NCBI GenBank assembly: GCA_900095095.1
Contig: FMBT01000316.1
Coordinates: forward strand, 1 to 64,000
DNA from: Fragilariopsis cylindrus CCMP1102
Taxonomy: Eukaryota; Bacillariophyta; Bacillariophyceae; Bacillariales; Bacillariaceae
Direction of reading: 5' to 3'
DNA length: 64,000 nt
Of this stretch, positions 23,031-32,881 are shown one piece after another (the stretch's first letter is position 1; the number at the start of each line of letters is the position of its first letter). Both the position numbers and the translations under genes were made by a program. The notes beneath the pieces were generated by a model. The model had not been told where the DNA came from and searched no databases. It saw nothing but the letters and a program-made list of their open reading frames with translations.

Positions 23031-24903
23031 TTAAATGATAATGATACTATCGTGTTCTTCCGCCGTCATCTTGTAGTTTTGAAGGTGTTGAAGCGCTACC
23101 GATTGTCTTTTACGTGTTGCTGATTTGGTACCGGTTCGTCGTTGACGGGGAAGGCGTCAGGTCGTCATCATCCGATTTTGTGGACAAAGAAGCTGCAGCA
23201 GCAGCAGCAGCCAAATCTACTACTTCTTTAGCATTTCTGGCCTCCTTTTCTTGATGTTCTTCCATCGCCGTCGTCAATCTTCCCTCTGCTTCCTTTTCTG
23301 CTTCGAGTCTTTTCGTTTCTGCCTTCTCCAACTTCTTTTGCAAGATCTGATTTGATTTTCAATTGGCCTCTTCTTTCTTTTCTTCCGCCGTCATCTTGTA
23401 GTTTTGAAGGTGTCGTCCTTCATCACGCGGTACCGGTCGTGTTTTACGTGGTGATTTAGTACCCGGTTCGCCGTCAACGTCATCGTCATCGTCATCCACA
23501 ACCGGCATATCGGTGGATGGTTCCACCGGCATATCGGTTTCTGGACCATCATCGTCATCATCGTCATCGTCATCATCTCCATCAGGAGTTAGTGGTCCAT
23601 CATCATCGTCATCGTCATCGTCATCGTCATCATCGTCATCGTCATCGCCATCAGCGGATGGTGGTCCATCATCGTCGTCGTCGTCATCGTCGTCGTCGCC
23701 ATCAGGGGATGGTGGTCCATCATCGTCATCATCGTCATCGTCATCATCGTCGTCGTCGTCGTCGTCTGTGAGTTAAAGCGAAGTGTGTAGGAGTAGAGTT
23801 GTGTAGTATGAGTTGCAGTAGGGATTATAATTGCCGAAAATATGGACATCATGTAGCAAATACTGCTTGTATGAACTTACCACCATCGTCGTCGTCGTCA
23901 TCATCGTCGTCGTCATCATCATCATCATCGTCGTCATCCTGTAACAATTCCAATTATAGAACAACAGCAGCATGTATAGATGTTGTGTTAATTAATGAAC
24001 GACAACAGATAAATTTCACGAATAAGGAGCAAAGACAAATTGTATCGCAAAATACTTACATCATCATCATCGTCATCATCGTCATCATCGTCATCATCAT
24101 CATCATCATCGTCGTCGTCGTCGTCACCGACAACTGTATCATCATCGGGTTGGAGTTCAATACCTTTATATTCTTTCAGGAACACGGGGAACATAATATG
24201 ATTAATACTATGAATAATACCATTACAGGCCAATACATCTTTGGTGACAATTTTTGGCATACTTCCGTGTTTGGTATTCCCGTTGCCGTTTTGATATTTG
24301 ACGATGGTCACATCATCTGTGCCATCAGTCCCATCCAACGTATCGCATTTCGTCCGGGAGGTATCATTGCCACTCATCGAGAGTAATTTTTCGCTACATG
24401 CTAATTCATCATACGTCAAATACATATTTTCATAAAAATGAAATTCCAACATCCGGTTCGCGTCCTTCTCGGTGATATTGACGGAACTGGCATCACCAAA
24501 AATAGCAAACGCTTGATCATCGGGAGCAAAGACGGTATAATTCGTGTTGGGATCCAAACCCGACGAAAACGGTCCGTCCGTTAGATCTTTTACGAATGCA
24601 CAAAATCGGGTCGTATCGGGCATAGCACAAATAGCCTCGACTGATGATGATACATGATACATACAAAGATTGGTACAAAAAAAATGCAAGGAAGGAGAAG
24701 CGAATGATGTGAGTTACAACTGCTCTCCGTTTACTTATTTGCTGAAATCATGTGTCGGAAAACTTACCAATGGACATATCGGTACATGCCGTATCATCAT
24801 CATCATCAGCATCATCATCATCAACAACAATAACAGGATCAACATTAGAAAGAAAAACGATTGACTCGACGAATTCAACAAGGGCAGCATCATCATCATC
24901 ATC

Positions 24904-24938
<35 letters not shown>

Positions 24939-25055
24939 ATCTCCATCAGGAGAGGGTGGTCCATCATCATCGGCATCGTCATCGTCTTTACTGTCAGGAG
25001 ATGGTGGTCCATCATCATCGTCATCGTCATCGTCTTTACTGTCAGGAGATGGTGG

Positions 25056-25086
<31 letters not shown>

Positions 25087-25229
25087 CCAGGAGGAGATGG
25101 TGGCTCATCGAGTTGACGACGGCCTCGTAAACGAGTTGCTTCCGCAGCAGTACCGATAGTACGGGCAGTAGAAGCCGCAGCGGTAGCAGCAACGATCGTC
25201 ACTAAAAACAACAACAACGAAAACTTCAT
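23031..25229 (-). CDS. secreted FAS1 (fasciclin) protein with poly-Asp/PPSPDG repeats and coiled-coil tail
   Basis: Four exons inferred: 25229-24768, 24640-24060, 23938-23881 and 23765-23031, all with GTAAGT donors. The signal peptide MKFSLLLFLVTIVAATAAAS leads to repeats of GPPSPDSK plus Asp runs. A one-base shift near 24925, inside the Asp-codon tract, joins to AALVEFVESIVFLSNVDPV and across the intron to MSIVEAICAMPD. The FAS1 domain (DPNTNYTVFAPDDQAFAIF; CNGIIHSINHIMFP) fills exon 2. Exons 3 and 4 add more Asp runs with GPPSPDG units, then a basic EPGTKSPRKTR module and KMTAEEKKEEAN. The frame then meets one TGA (23361-23359) but stays coiled-coil-like beyond it (LEKAETKRLEAEKEAEGRL). A second copy of the basic module follows after another shift. 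FAS1 domains mediate adhesion; an acidic Ca2+- or mineral-binding matrix role is inference. Confidence 0.75.
23055..23500 (-). repeat. direct duplication of the C-terminal module of the FAS1 gene
   Basis: About 110 bp near 23055-23165 recurs near 23384-23500, about 330 bp away. Both encode EPGTKS, then a basic patch and LQNYKMTAEE. The duplication lies inside the last exon. Confidence 0.75.
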
Positions 25230-25988
25230 CGTAAACAATCGAATACAGTAGTAGTATACTGATTTGTGACAAACTACAGTATTTTTCTTCTTCTTCTTCT
25301 TCTTCTTCTTCTTCTTCTTCTTCACTTCTACGATGTGATGCACTACTTTGTGAGATTAAAGAGATCTTGGTACAGGTTAGATATTGTACTGTCACACCCA
25401 TACACATTTTAATAAGATCCCATAATGCATATTATATGCCATTACTTGATGGTGTATAAATATGATAGTGATGTATCAGACCAGTCGATGCTGTAGGAGC
25501 TTTCTTCTTGGTCCCGAATTGAACATTGAGGTCATAAGGACAGAATAATTTCCGTTCAGCAGTTGTTACTATCACTTTCACAACGACGAACGAAACGAAT
25601 AATGAGGTGGAAAAGATCCAAATTTCCAAAAACACCGTTGTATGTGTTTTGGTACTCTGAGGTTCGCTTTTTTTGTGATACAACAAAACAATAACTTAGA
25701 CGGGAGCAGTTCGTGGTAAACTTGCATCCGACCGTGCAGGATTGTTGTCAAAAAAAAAAAGCGAAGCGTCAACGCGTGCACGTGGATCATTCTACTTGAA
25801 GTATTTTTGGTTTTAGCAATTTTAAATGCAAGAAAGCGCGCTAAAATCTCAGGCTGAGAGCGCATCAAATCCAACGACAATAACACTTTGAAGAAGCATA
25901 CATACCTATTATTCTGAATGAGAAGAGAGACCAAGTAGACTAGTCTAATAAGCAGACAGGATAAAAAGAAGAAGCAAGAAGCAGCAAG
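25230..25988. other. divergent promoter region with CTT tract
   Basis: Spacer between the minus-strand FAS1 gene and the plus-strand SDR gene. It holds a CTT trinucleotide tract at about 25285-25323. A minus frame at 25432-25686 contains a hydrophobic segment but no ATG, so it is not called. Confidence 0.45.
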
Positions 25989-27439
25989 ATGTTGATGAAT
26001 ATTCCAATTCTATTCTATTCATCACTATCATTATTATTCTATTTTATAGTAATACTTTTTATTATTGACTATGACAATAATGGCGACGATGACGAAGCAG
26101 CAGTTTTACCGAAATTGGTATTACTATTCGATTTTATCCAATCTTATTGTAACAGTAATCCAATTATGTTGAAATTCATAACAATTTTGCTATTTTTAAT
26201 ATTAATATTCCCTATTATAACGACAATCATTGCATATATAAGTGATTTACCACGTCGTCGTCGATGTCGATCGACCTCAACTGCATCATCAACTAATTCA
26301 ACAACTCTACCATTATTACCGTTTTTACCAGATTCAGAACATGTATCAAAAGAAGAATATGATTCTGTATATAAAGTTTTAACAGCAAACACAATGAAAA
26401 TGAAACAACAACAACAACAACAACAACAAGTAGAAGAAGAAGAAGAAACAGACAGTAATAACTGGGCAATTATTACTGGTGCATCAAAAGGTATTGGACG
26501 TGCAATAGTTATATCATTAGCACGTCGTTGTAGTGGAAACGATATTGATGGTATTATATTAGTGGCAAGAAATAAAGAAAAATTAGATTTATTATCCAAT
26601 GAAATTACAAATTGTTATTATGGGATACAAACATTAGTGGTACAATGTGATATAACTTCTGATCATGATATATCGGATATGATTAAGATGATAAAAAGTA
26701 AGAATTTAATATAACTATTTTAATTGCTAATGCTGGTGTTGGGGATCGTGCTGATTTTTTAAATATGACACAACTAAAATGGAATTAATATTAAATACGA
26801 ATATTATTGGTACCACAAAATTAATACATCAAGTTGCTACACAACTAATGATTACAAAAACAAGAAAAGTAATAAACCGAAAACGAAAACCGAATGATTG
26901 TATTAATGTCAAGTATTACTGGTAGTGTACCAGGTGTACCATCCTCTGCTGTATATGCTGCAAGTAAAGCATATCAACGTTCCTTTTGTTCAAGTTTAAG
27001 TAGAGAATTAGAATCACTTGATGAAGAAGATGATGATGATAATGATGGTAGTGCAATAAAAGTCCAATGTATTATGCCGGTGCAGTCAAGGAAACAAATT
27101 TTAGTAACATAGCTAATATGAATAATACACCATTCTTTTATCAACAAAAGTAAGAATGATGATATAGCCACAAAAATTGGTTTGACATTAACACCCGAAT
27201 ATGTTGCCGAATGTACTGTCAAAGAAATGTTGAATGGAAAAGCAAAACAAGAAGTATATGTTGGTTGGATATATGTTTTTATAGGGAGAATCGCTGGTGA
27301 CTTACTACCAAGACGATTACAAATATTGGCCTGTGAATTAACATTTAGTGATACACTCCTACCATCTATATTATCCTATTTCAGATCGTCATCATCAGAA
27401 TCATCAGAATCAGAATCTCAACATGAAAAAGAAGAATGA
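25989..27439 (+). pseudogene. membrane-anchored short-chain dehydrogenase, broken by several shifts
   Basis: Start at ATG 25989. The N-terminal 80 residues hold two hydrophobic segments (about 5-27 and 60-82), then a Gln/Glu-rich linker. The SDR core is clear: TGASKGIGRAIV (cofactor loop), CDITSDHDI, NAGVGDRADFLNMT, IIGTTKLIHQVA, MSSITGSVPGVPS and the catalytic YAASK. The tail LTPEYVAECTVKEMLNGKA and the spacing of motifs resemble 3-ketoacyl-CoA / 3-ketosphinganine reductases of the ER, which is a family-level guess. At least four single-base shifts lie near 26707, 26780, 26890 and 27077, mostly in A or G runs, so no single frame covers the core. Either a recent pseudogene or a stretch of poor consensus. 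Confidence 0.7.
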
Positions 27440-28084
27440 TGACATGCGAACACCAAATCACAAAACAAAAAACATGTAAACAAAACAACAAACAAAAGAG
27501 AATGAATGAATATACGAATGACAATGAAACAGAGAAGAAGAATGACACACACACACACACACACAATGACAATAAAACAGAATTGGCACGAATCGTTTAA
27601 AAAACTAATCAGCTTTACTGCACCGCACTGCACTGTACGGAAAGAACAGAACAGAACAAAAAATATAATATAATGTTACTAATAACTACACTTTATTATA
27701 AATCATTTATTATAAATATATATTAAATTCTCATTCTTTACTATTTATTAAATGTATATACTGTACAGTAGGTCTTTGTTTGTTTCTTTATTATACCCCA
27801 CAGAGGAAGGGATTGTTTCTCTAAGATTATCAATTAATTAGATAATCATTTCGTTGCCGTCGTCGTCGTTGTGAATGACACACCTTTACGGTAGGTGTAC
27901 TCGTACTTTATACATCATATTACATCCCATCCTGTTCGTTCGCTTTTTAGGTTTAGATTAAGATCCCGATTCGATTCTACTTTTTATTGTATTGTATCGT
28001 ATGCATGTCGTTCTTCCACACGCCTTGCCTTAACTGTCTGCACTGGAACGAATATAACGCAACTCCCCTTACTTTTCTGCTATT
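27440..28084. other. convergent 3' spacer
   Basis: Spacer between the SDR gene and the SURF4 gene, with a CA run near 27547-27566. No gene seen. Confidence 0.45.
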
Positions 28085-29196
28085 TTAGTCTTGCGCTCTT
28101 GCCACAACAGGAAGAAGAATTTCGTCCTCCTGAATCGCAGTCTCACCTGGACCGAACTGTGCCAGCAGCAATAGCGCTCCTGAGGTGGAAAGACCCAAAA
28201 AGAAGTAATACCGGTGGAGGTTGTAGATCTGCAAAGGATCAAATACAACGTCACTTGGAGAGATGTCAGTTGGCAGTGCAACGCCTGGCATTGACATATT
28301 GTCCTCATCGTACTTCCATTCACCATCTTCGCGCCAGATGTAACGAAAGAAGGGGTGCTGGTAGAAAACAAAGCCAATATTGACGAGCGCAAGCAAGAAA
28401 GCAACAAGGCGTGACTTGAGGCCGGTTGCGATGAGAGTGGAGCAAATCACGAGGCCAAGGAGCATCGCAGCGTTGACCATGAACATCGATAGCGACGAAA
28501 CGTACACGACAAGGTCGCTCGTTTCATCGAGGGTAGATGCCGAGAAGAAGAAAGACCTGCGTAGTACAGGTACATCGTAGGAAGGAGTAGCCGACCAAGC
28601 AACTGTGTATGTTTGCCACAGCCGTGGTTCGTCTGCTTGAAGACAAGGTGCGCACGTAACATGAGCAACCCGCCAATGACTGAGAGCGACTCAGCAACAA
28701 ACTCGAAATTGGAGAGCTGACCATACAGCACTGGTTGAGTAATCATCCAGCAGATGAGCGCAATTGTTGCGTAGTCAGACTGGAAGCGCATGAGGAGGCA
28801 TATCACACCAAAAAACTGAGCTAGCAGACCGATGCCTAGCGCAATTGGTGCGACGACGCCAACGAGCTTGATTTGTTTGGTGTGTTCGGAGAAGTGTGCC
28901 ACCGTATGTAAGGAGTCATCGAGGAAGGTTGCTACGAGCATCAGTCGTACAACAAACTCGAGGCGTGGTCCCCACATTCGCATCAGCACCTTGACATTCG
29001 AGCGTTCATCGATCCGTAGTAATAGGCGCTGTACGAGGCCCTCCTCCGATTTCTTTTTTGCACCGGATTTTTGTTTCAAATCGTCATTGTCGGCTATAAG
29101 AAGGTGCATCTCGATGTCGTCGTCTTCGATATCCGTACACGCAACATTGCCTACCGCTGCAATGGCAGAATGATTCTTCGGTACAGTAATGGACAT
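28085..29196 (-). CDS. SURF4: SURF4-family ER cargo receptor
   Basis: The ATG at 29196 is the first in the frame. Residues 1-60 are acidic/polar, then the SURF4 membrane domain starts with RMWGPRLEFVVRLMLVATFL and DDSLHTVAHFSEH, the charged region typical of the family. Several membrane segments follow. A one-base shift near 28547, in a TCTTCTTCTTC tract, separates the front from the second half (VYVSSLSMFMVNAAMLLGL, LALVNIGFVFYQHPFFRYIW, LHRYYFFLGLSTSGALLLLA). The C-terminus GPGETAIQEDEILLPVVARAQD lacks the di-lysine retrieval signal usual for SURF4. Family role: export of soluble cargo from the ER. Codons are GC-richer here (many CTG, GCG, GTC) than in neighbouring genes. Confidence 0.85.
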
Positions 29197-29958
29197 TTTT
29201 GGATTCGGTAAAGAAGAGTAAGTTGTAGATATTGGCACGTTCTTCTTCGTTGCGGGTGTTGTTGTTGTCGTACAGTATGTATGGTGGTTATTGTTTTCGT
29301 TGCTGGTTTCGTTGCAATACTTTTACTACCAAACGGCTTTGTTCTTTCAGCTACCTTGATTTGAGATGACGTTCATAATAATTTCTTCGGGCTGATGTGC
29401 ATTGTTGTTCATGATTTTGATGTGATGTTTCTTTACTCTCCAACGCGTGATATCCAGTCGCCGAAAAACAGATGATCAAAAGTAAAAATGGATCCAAATG
29501 CGCACTGTGCAGTGTAACTTACTCGTACTGTAGTACAGACTGTAGAAGATAGAAAAAACAACACATAACAACAATTTGAAATTATAAACGCGACCTCCAC
29601 GCGTTTCACACGCAACAAAGATTTGCTAAACGAAATTCATCGAATTCGCACCACAAAATAAGCACGTCTCAGATTTCTTCGTTTCAAGTATTGAAGTACG
29701 ATTAGATCACTTACATTTACCAACAATTTGAAATTATACACGCTATTTCCAGGCTTTTCACACACATAAAGATATAAGATATTTGCGAACGAAATTCATT
29801 GAATTCACACAACCAAGAAACTAATACACGTGACGATACTACTTCTTCCGTTGGCATTGGAAAGATCATGAATACTCCTCGTCCCCCCTCTTGATGAAGT
29901 CGCAGAGGAATGATAATGCTCTATATTATTATATTGACAAAGTTATAGAATCTTAATC
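29197..29958. repeat. intergenic with direct duplication
   Basis: About 100 bp near 29568-29667 recurs diverged near 29720-29830, sharing caacaatttgaaattata, cgaaattcat and gaattc words in order, spacing about 152 bp. Otherwise a divergent promoter spacer for the SURF4 and Lys-rich genes. Confidence 0.65.
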
Positions 29959-30685
29959 ATGATGTTCGCTGCTAAACTCGCACTCCTTTTCGTTGTCACC
30001 GTCGTTGTTTCTGTGCATGGATTCGCTCCACCTGCCATGAAGGCACGTGTTGCTTATAATACCGAACTCAATGGTGCATTCGACATGCTCACAAAAAAAC
30101 CATCGAAGGCAGCGGCGGTAGTAGAAAAAGCACCTGTCAAAGTAGTAAAAGTAAAGAAGAATCCATTTGCAAAGAAAGTAAAGGAAGCAGCAGCACCTGT
30201 CATGAAAGAAGCCAAAGTAGTAAAGAAGAATCCATTTGCAAAGAAAGAAAAGGAAGCAGCACCTGTCAAGAAAGAATCACCTGCCAAGAAAATCCATTCG
30301 CCAAGAAGGAAGCACCTGCCAAGAAGGTCGCTCCAGTTAAGAAAGTTGTTGCTGCCAAGAAGGTGCTGTTGTCGCTAAGAAGGCCGCCCCAGTTAAGAAG
30401 GTTGTTGCTAAGAAGGCTGCCCTAGTTAAGAAAAAGGTTGTTGTTGACAAGAAGGTTGCTGCTGCCAAGAAGGCCTTCCTAGTTAAGAAGGTTGTTGCCA
30501 AGAAAAAGTTCCCAGTTAAGAAGGTTGTTGCCAAGAAGAAGGTCGCCCCAGTTAAGAAGAAGGTTGTTGCTGCTAAGAAACGGGTGTCAGGAAAGAAGTT
30601 CACTCCTAAACTAAAGTTACCAAAGAAAAAAATCTCACTATCTATGAACGTACATGTCACATCAATTAATTTCCTTCACGAGTAA
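29959..30685 (+). CDS. plastid-targeted Lys-rich repeat protein (H1/Hc-like composition)
   Basis: Starts with MMFAAKLALLFVVTVVVSVHG, a signal peptide, followed at once by FAPPAMKAR, a classic diatom plastid junction with Phe at the cut. From about residue 45 the protein is a chain of degenerate Lys-rich units: KKNPFAKK (three or four copies), VKKVVAKK, PVKKVVAAKK and similar. Two one-base shifts (near 30290 and 30361, in A or G runs) interrupt the frame, but the VVAKK pattern resumes in phase up to the stop at 30683-30685, giving about 240 residues. No family recognised. The composition recalls histone H1 tails and bacterial Hc1/Hc2 DNA-binding proteins, suggesting plastid nucleoid packing. 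A silica-type polycation is the alternative, less likely given the plastid signal. Confidence 0.68.
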
Positions 30686-31397
30686 TAGAATATAATGTGC
30701 TACCTTAGATTTTGTTTTAACTATTTAAGAAAATGTAATTATACGAGTATGTAATGAATAGTACTACTACTTATAAGAATAGAATGTATAACCAGTACTG
30801 TACTACTACTTCTACTAATAAGAATACATAACGAATATGAGGAACGAATGTATTGAGAAAGATTGCAATACTGAACTACTACCATACACCATAGTAATAG
30901 TATGTACGTAACGAATAAGAATACGTAACAATAGCTACTACTGTGTGTACGTAACGAATAAGAGAAACGAACGAATCGAATTGACATTATAGAATAATTC
31001 GAATCGAATTGAACTGATAGAAGGAAGAAATCGAATTGATGGAAATAATGATTCGAGTCGAAATGATATAGAAGGAACGAATCTAATCGATACAGTAGAT
31101 AGAATCATTCGGATCGAACTGATTGAAGGAACGAATCGAATCAAATCAAATCAGTAGATGATGCAAATCGGGTAATAAGATATAAATAAGTAGGATAACA
31201 ATACGACTACTACTAAGATGTATGGATGGTAATAATATAAGTCTTAACATATAAACTTAGTTAAGATGTTCTGCCAAAACTAGTATGATTTTATTTTCTT
31301 CATATAGGAACTGTTACGCTTTGAATCGATATAGTATAGTAAATCAAATCGAATCAAATCAAATCGATAGATGGGATCATGTGTCCGTTCCTTCTTT
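30686..31397. repeat. intergenic with GAATCGAA / ACGAATAAGA motif repeats
   Basis: Many copies of gaatcgaa, aacgaa and gtacgtaacgaataag in a loosely tandem arrangement, especially 30890-31150. No gene is seen. Confidence 0.6.
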
Positions 31398-32146
31398 TTA
31401 GACAACGGTGAGTAGACCGTTCATACCTGCACCACGATGAGGTTCACAGTAGAAGTCGTAGCTACCTGGTTCGTCAAACTTCATGACGAAGGTATCACCC
31501 TCTTCGCCTAGTTGTTCGTCCATCGAAATCTTTTCTTGATCGACGCCCTTTGGAATAGCATCCTCGTCAAAGACGACATTATGTGGACCACCCTTGTTGT
31601 TGATCCATTTGACAGAGTCACCCTTGCAGACTGTAGTCTTTTCTGGAACGAATTTCAGACCACCAGAATCGGTACCCATCAAGACTTCCTTCGTTTCGGC
31701 AGCGTACGCTGGTTGCTCACGGCAGCAACGGATAGTCCAGCTGCTAGACCCGCAGCCTTGGCCATGGCGGAACGACGGGTACAGAAATTATCCGATACGA
31801 CGACGGTGTTCATGTTGTTGTTAAATTCTCCCCAATTCAAAGACATGGCAGTGGTGCCTTCAGGTTGTTCTTGAGGGAACCCATCATAGGTGTGATACCA
31901 GTGGGACTGTTTCGTACGCGACAGGTGTGCCAGTGGGCATTGTACGCCAGGAAGAAGCGGGAATAGTTCACGGCGACCCTCCACGAGTACCTCGAGGTCA
32001 TAATGTTCTACCTCTCCCAAAACTTCGTCTTGTGTAGTCATTTTTTTTTCATCTTCGGTAGCATCACGTCTGGTCATTTGCAGAGCCATATTCTCAGCCG
32101 AGACGACGGAAACTAGTCCGAGAAGAGCGATGGATTGAAACTTCAT
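31398..32146 (-). CDS. petE: plastocyanin precursor with unusually long leader
   Basis: ATG 32146 opens a signal peptide (MKFQSIALLGLVSVVSA). An atypical stretch of about 100 residues follows (GVQCPLAHLSRTKQSHWYHT lies within it), then a twin-Arg-like lumen signal, CTRRSAMAKAAGLAAGLSVA, ending AYA before AETKEV. A single-base shift near 31720 separates this leader from the mature domain; reading across it restores EQPAYAAETKEVLMGTDSGG. The mature domain is about 100 residues with all copper ligands: His in GGPHNVV, then Cys, His and Met in YCEPHRGAGM. It carries electrons from cytochrome b6f to photosystem I in the thylakoid lumen. Diatoms usually use iron cytochrome c6; plastocyanin is known in some oceanic species. 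Codon use is GC-richer than neighbours, as for a highly expressed gene. Confidence 0.9.
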
Positions 32147-32881
32147 GGTGGATGTTTTTTTTGTTGTTGATGTTAAAGTTAAATAATTGGTTTATGACAC
32201 TTAGCAGGTAGGTAACTACGAGAAGTGCTTGCTATTAGTAGGGAATCGAGTAACGCAGAGTGACGCACATCTGCTGAACAGAATGGTTGAGATTGCTGAT
32301 GTTTTGTTGTCAAGATCGCGATCTTAGCCTTTTTGACGGACGTAGTACGGACTGTAGAAAGATCGACAGCAAGATTGCAGCAGAATTGCAGATAATATGT
32401 CGGCACATAATCTGCGTCAGCTCGTGCCAACCACGCATCAAAAGCATTAATTAATCAATCACAGTTTCATTCGTATCTGCATTTTACAATTCGTGGAAGA
32501 ATCGTGGAAGACATTTTCTCAATGCAACATTCATGCATCAATCACCTGCCTTTTACTACTAGTGCAATAATATGTCATTACTGTACAAGATACATACGAC
32601 GTATATCATACGTTCTTCTATTAAATGACGACTGTTCGACAGAACGAGGCGGTGCATTATTACACGTAAAATTGTAAAAAGAAGAATTAATAGTTCTGTA
32701 AAAAAAAACGAGGACCAAGAAAACGTTGCAACATCTACTTGTATCTGTCCTTGACGAACGATCGTCTATTCGCCATGTACATTAGTACAAAATATGATAC
32801 AACAGTGTATATGGAACGAAATAGTAATAGTAAACAAATAATATAGATAGCACCAGTCCAATTACAAGACCAAAAACGATA
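32147..32881. other. divergent promoter region
   Basis: Spacer between minus-strand plastocyanin and the plus-strand ChaN-like gene. Both promoters should lie here. No gene or named element seen. Confidence 0.4.

Noticed and set aside
23359-23361. TGA as selenocysteine codon
   Set aside because: Coiled-coil context, no redox motif and no SECIS-like hairpin recognised downstream; mutation, error or a true end is simpler.
23513-23971. Poly-Ser, poly-His and poly-Met ORFs
   Set aside because: Reading of the GAT/GAC repeat in other frames.
27895-28383. 162-codon plus-strand frame
   Set aside because: Antisense to the SURF4 gene.
29959-30685. Silaffin-like reading of the Lys-rich protein
   Set aside because: Few Ser and no silaffin-type KxxK/Ser pattern; Phe at the signal cut favours the plastid.
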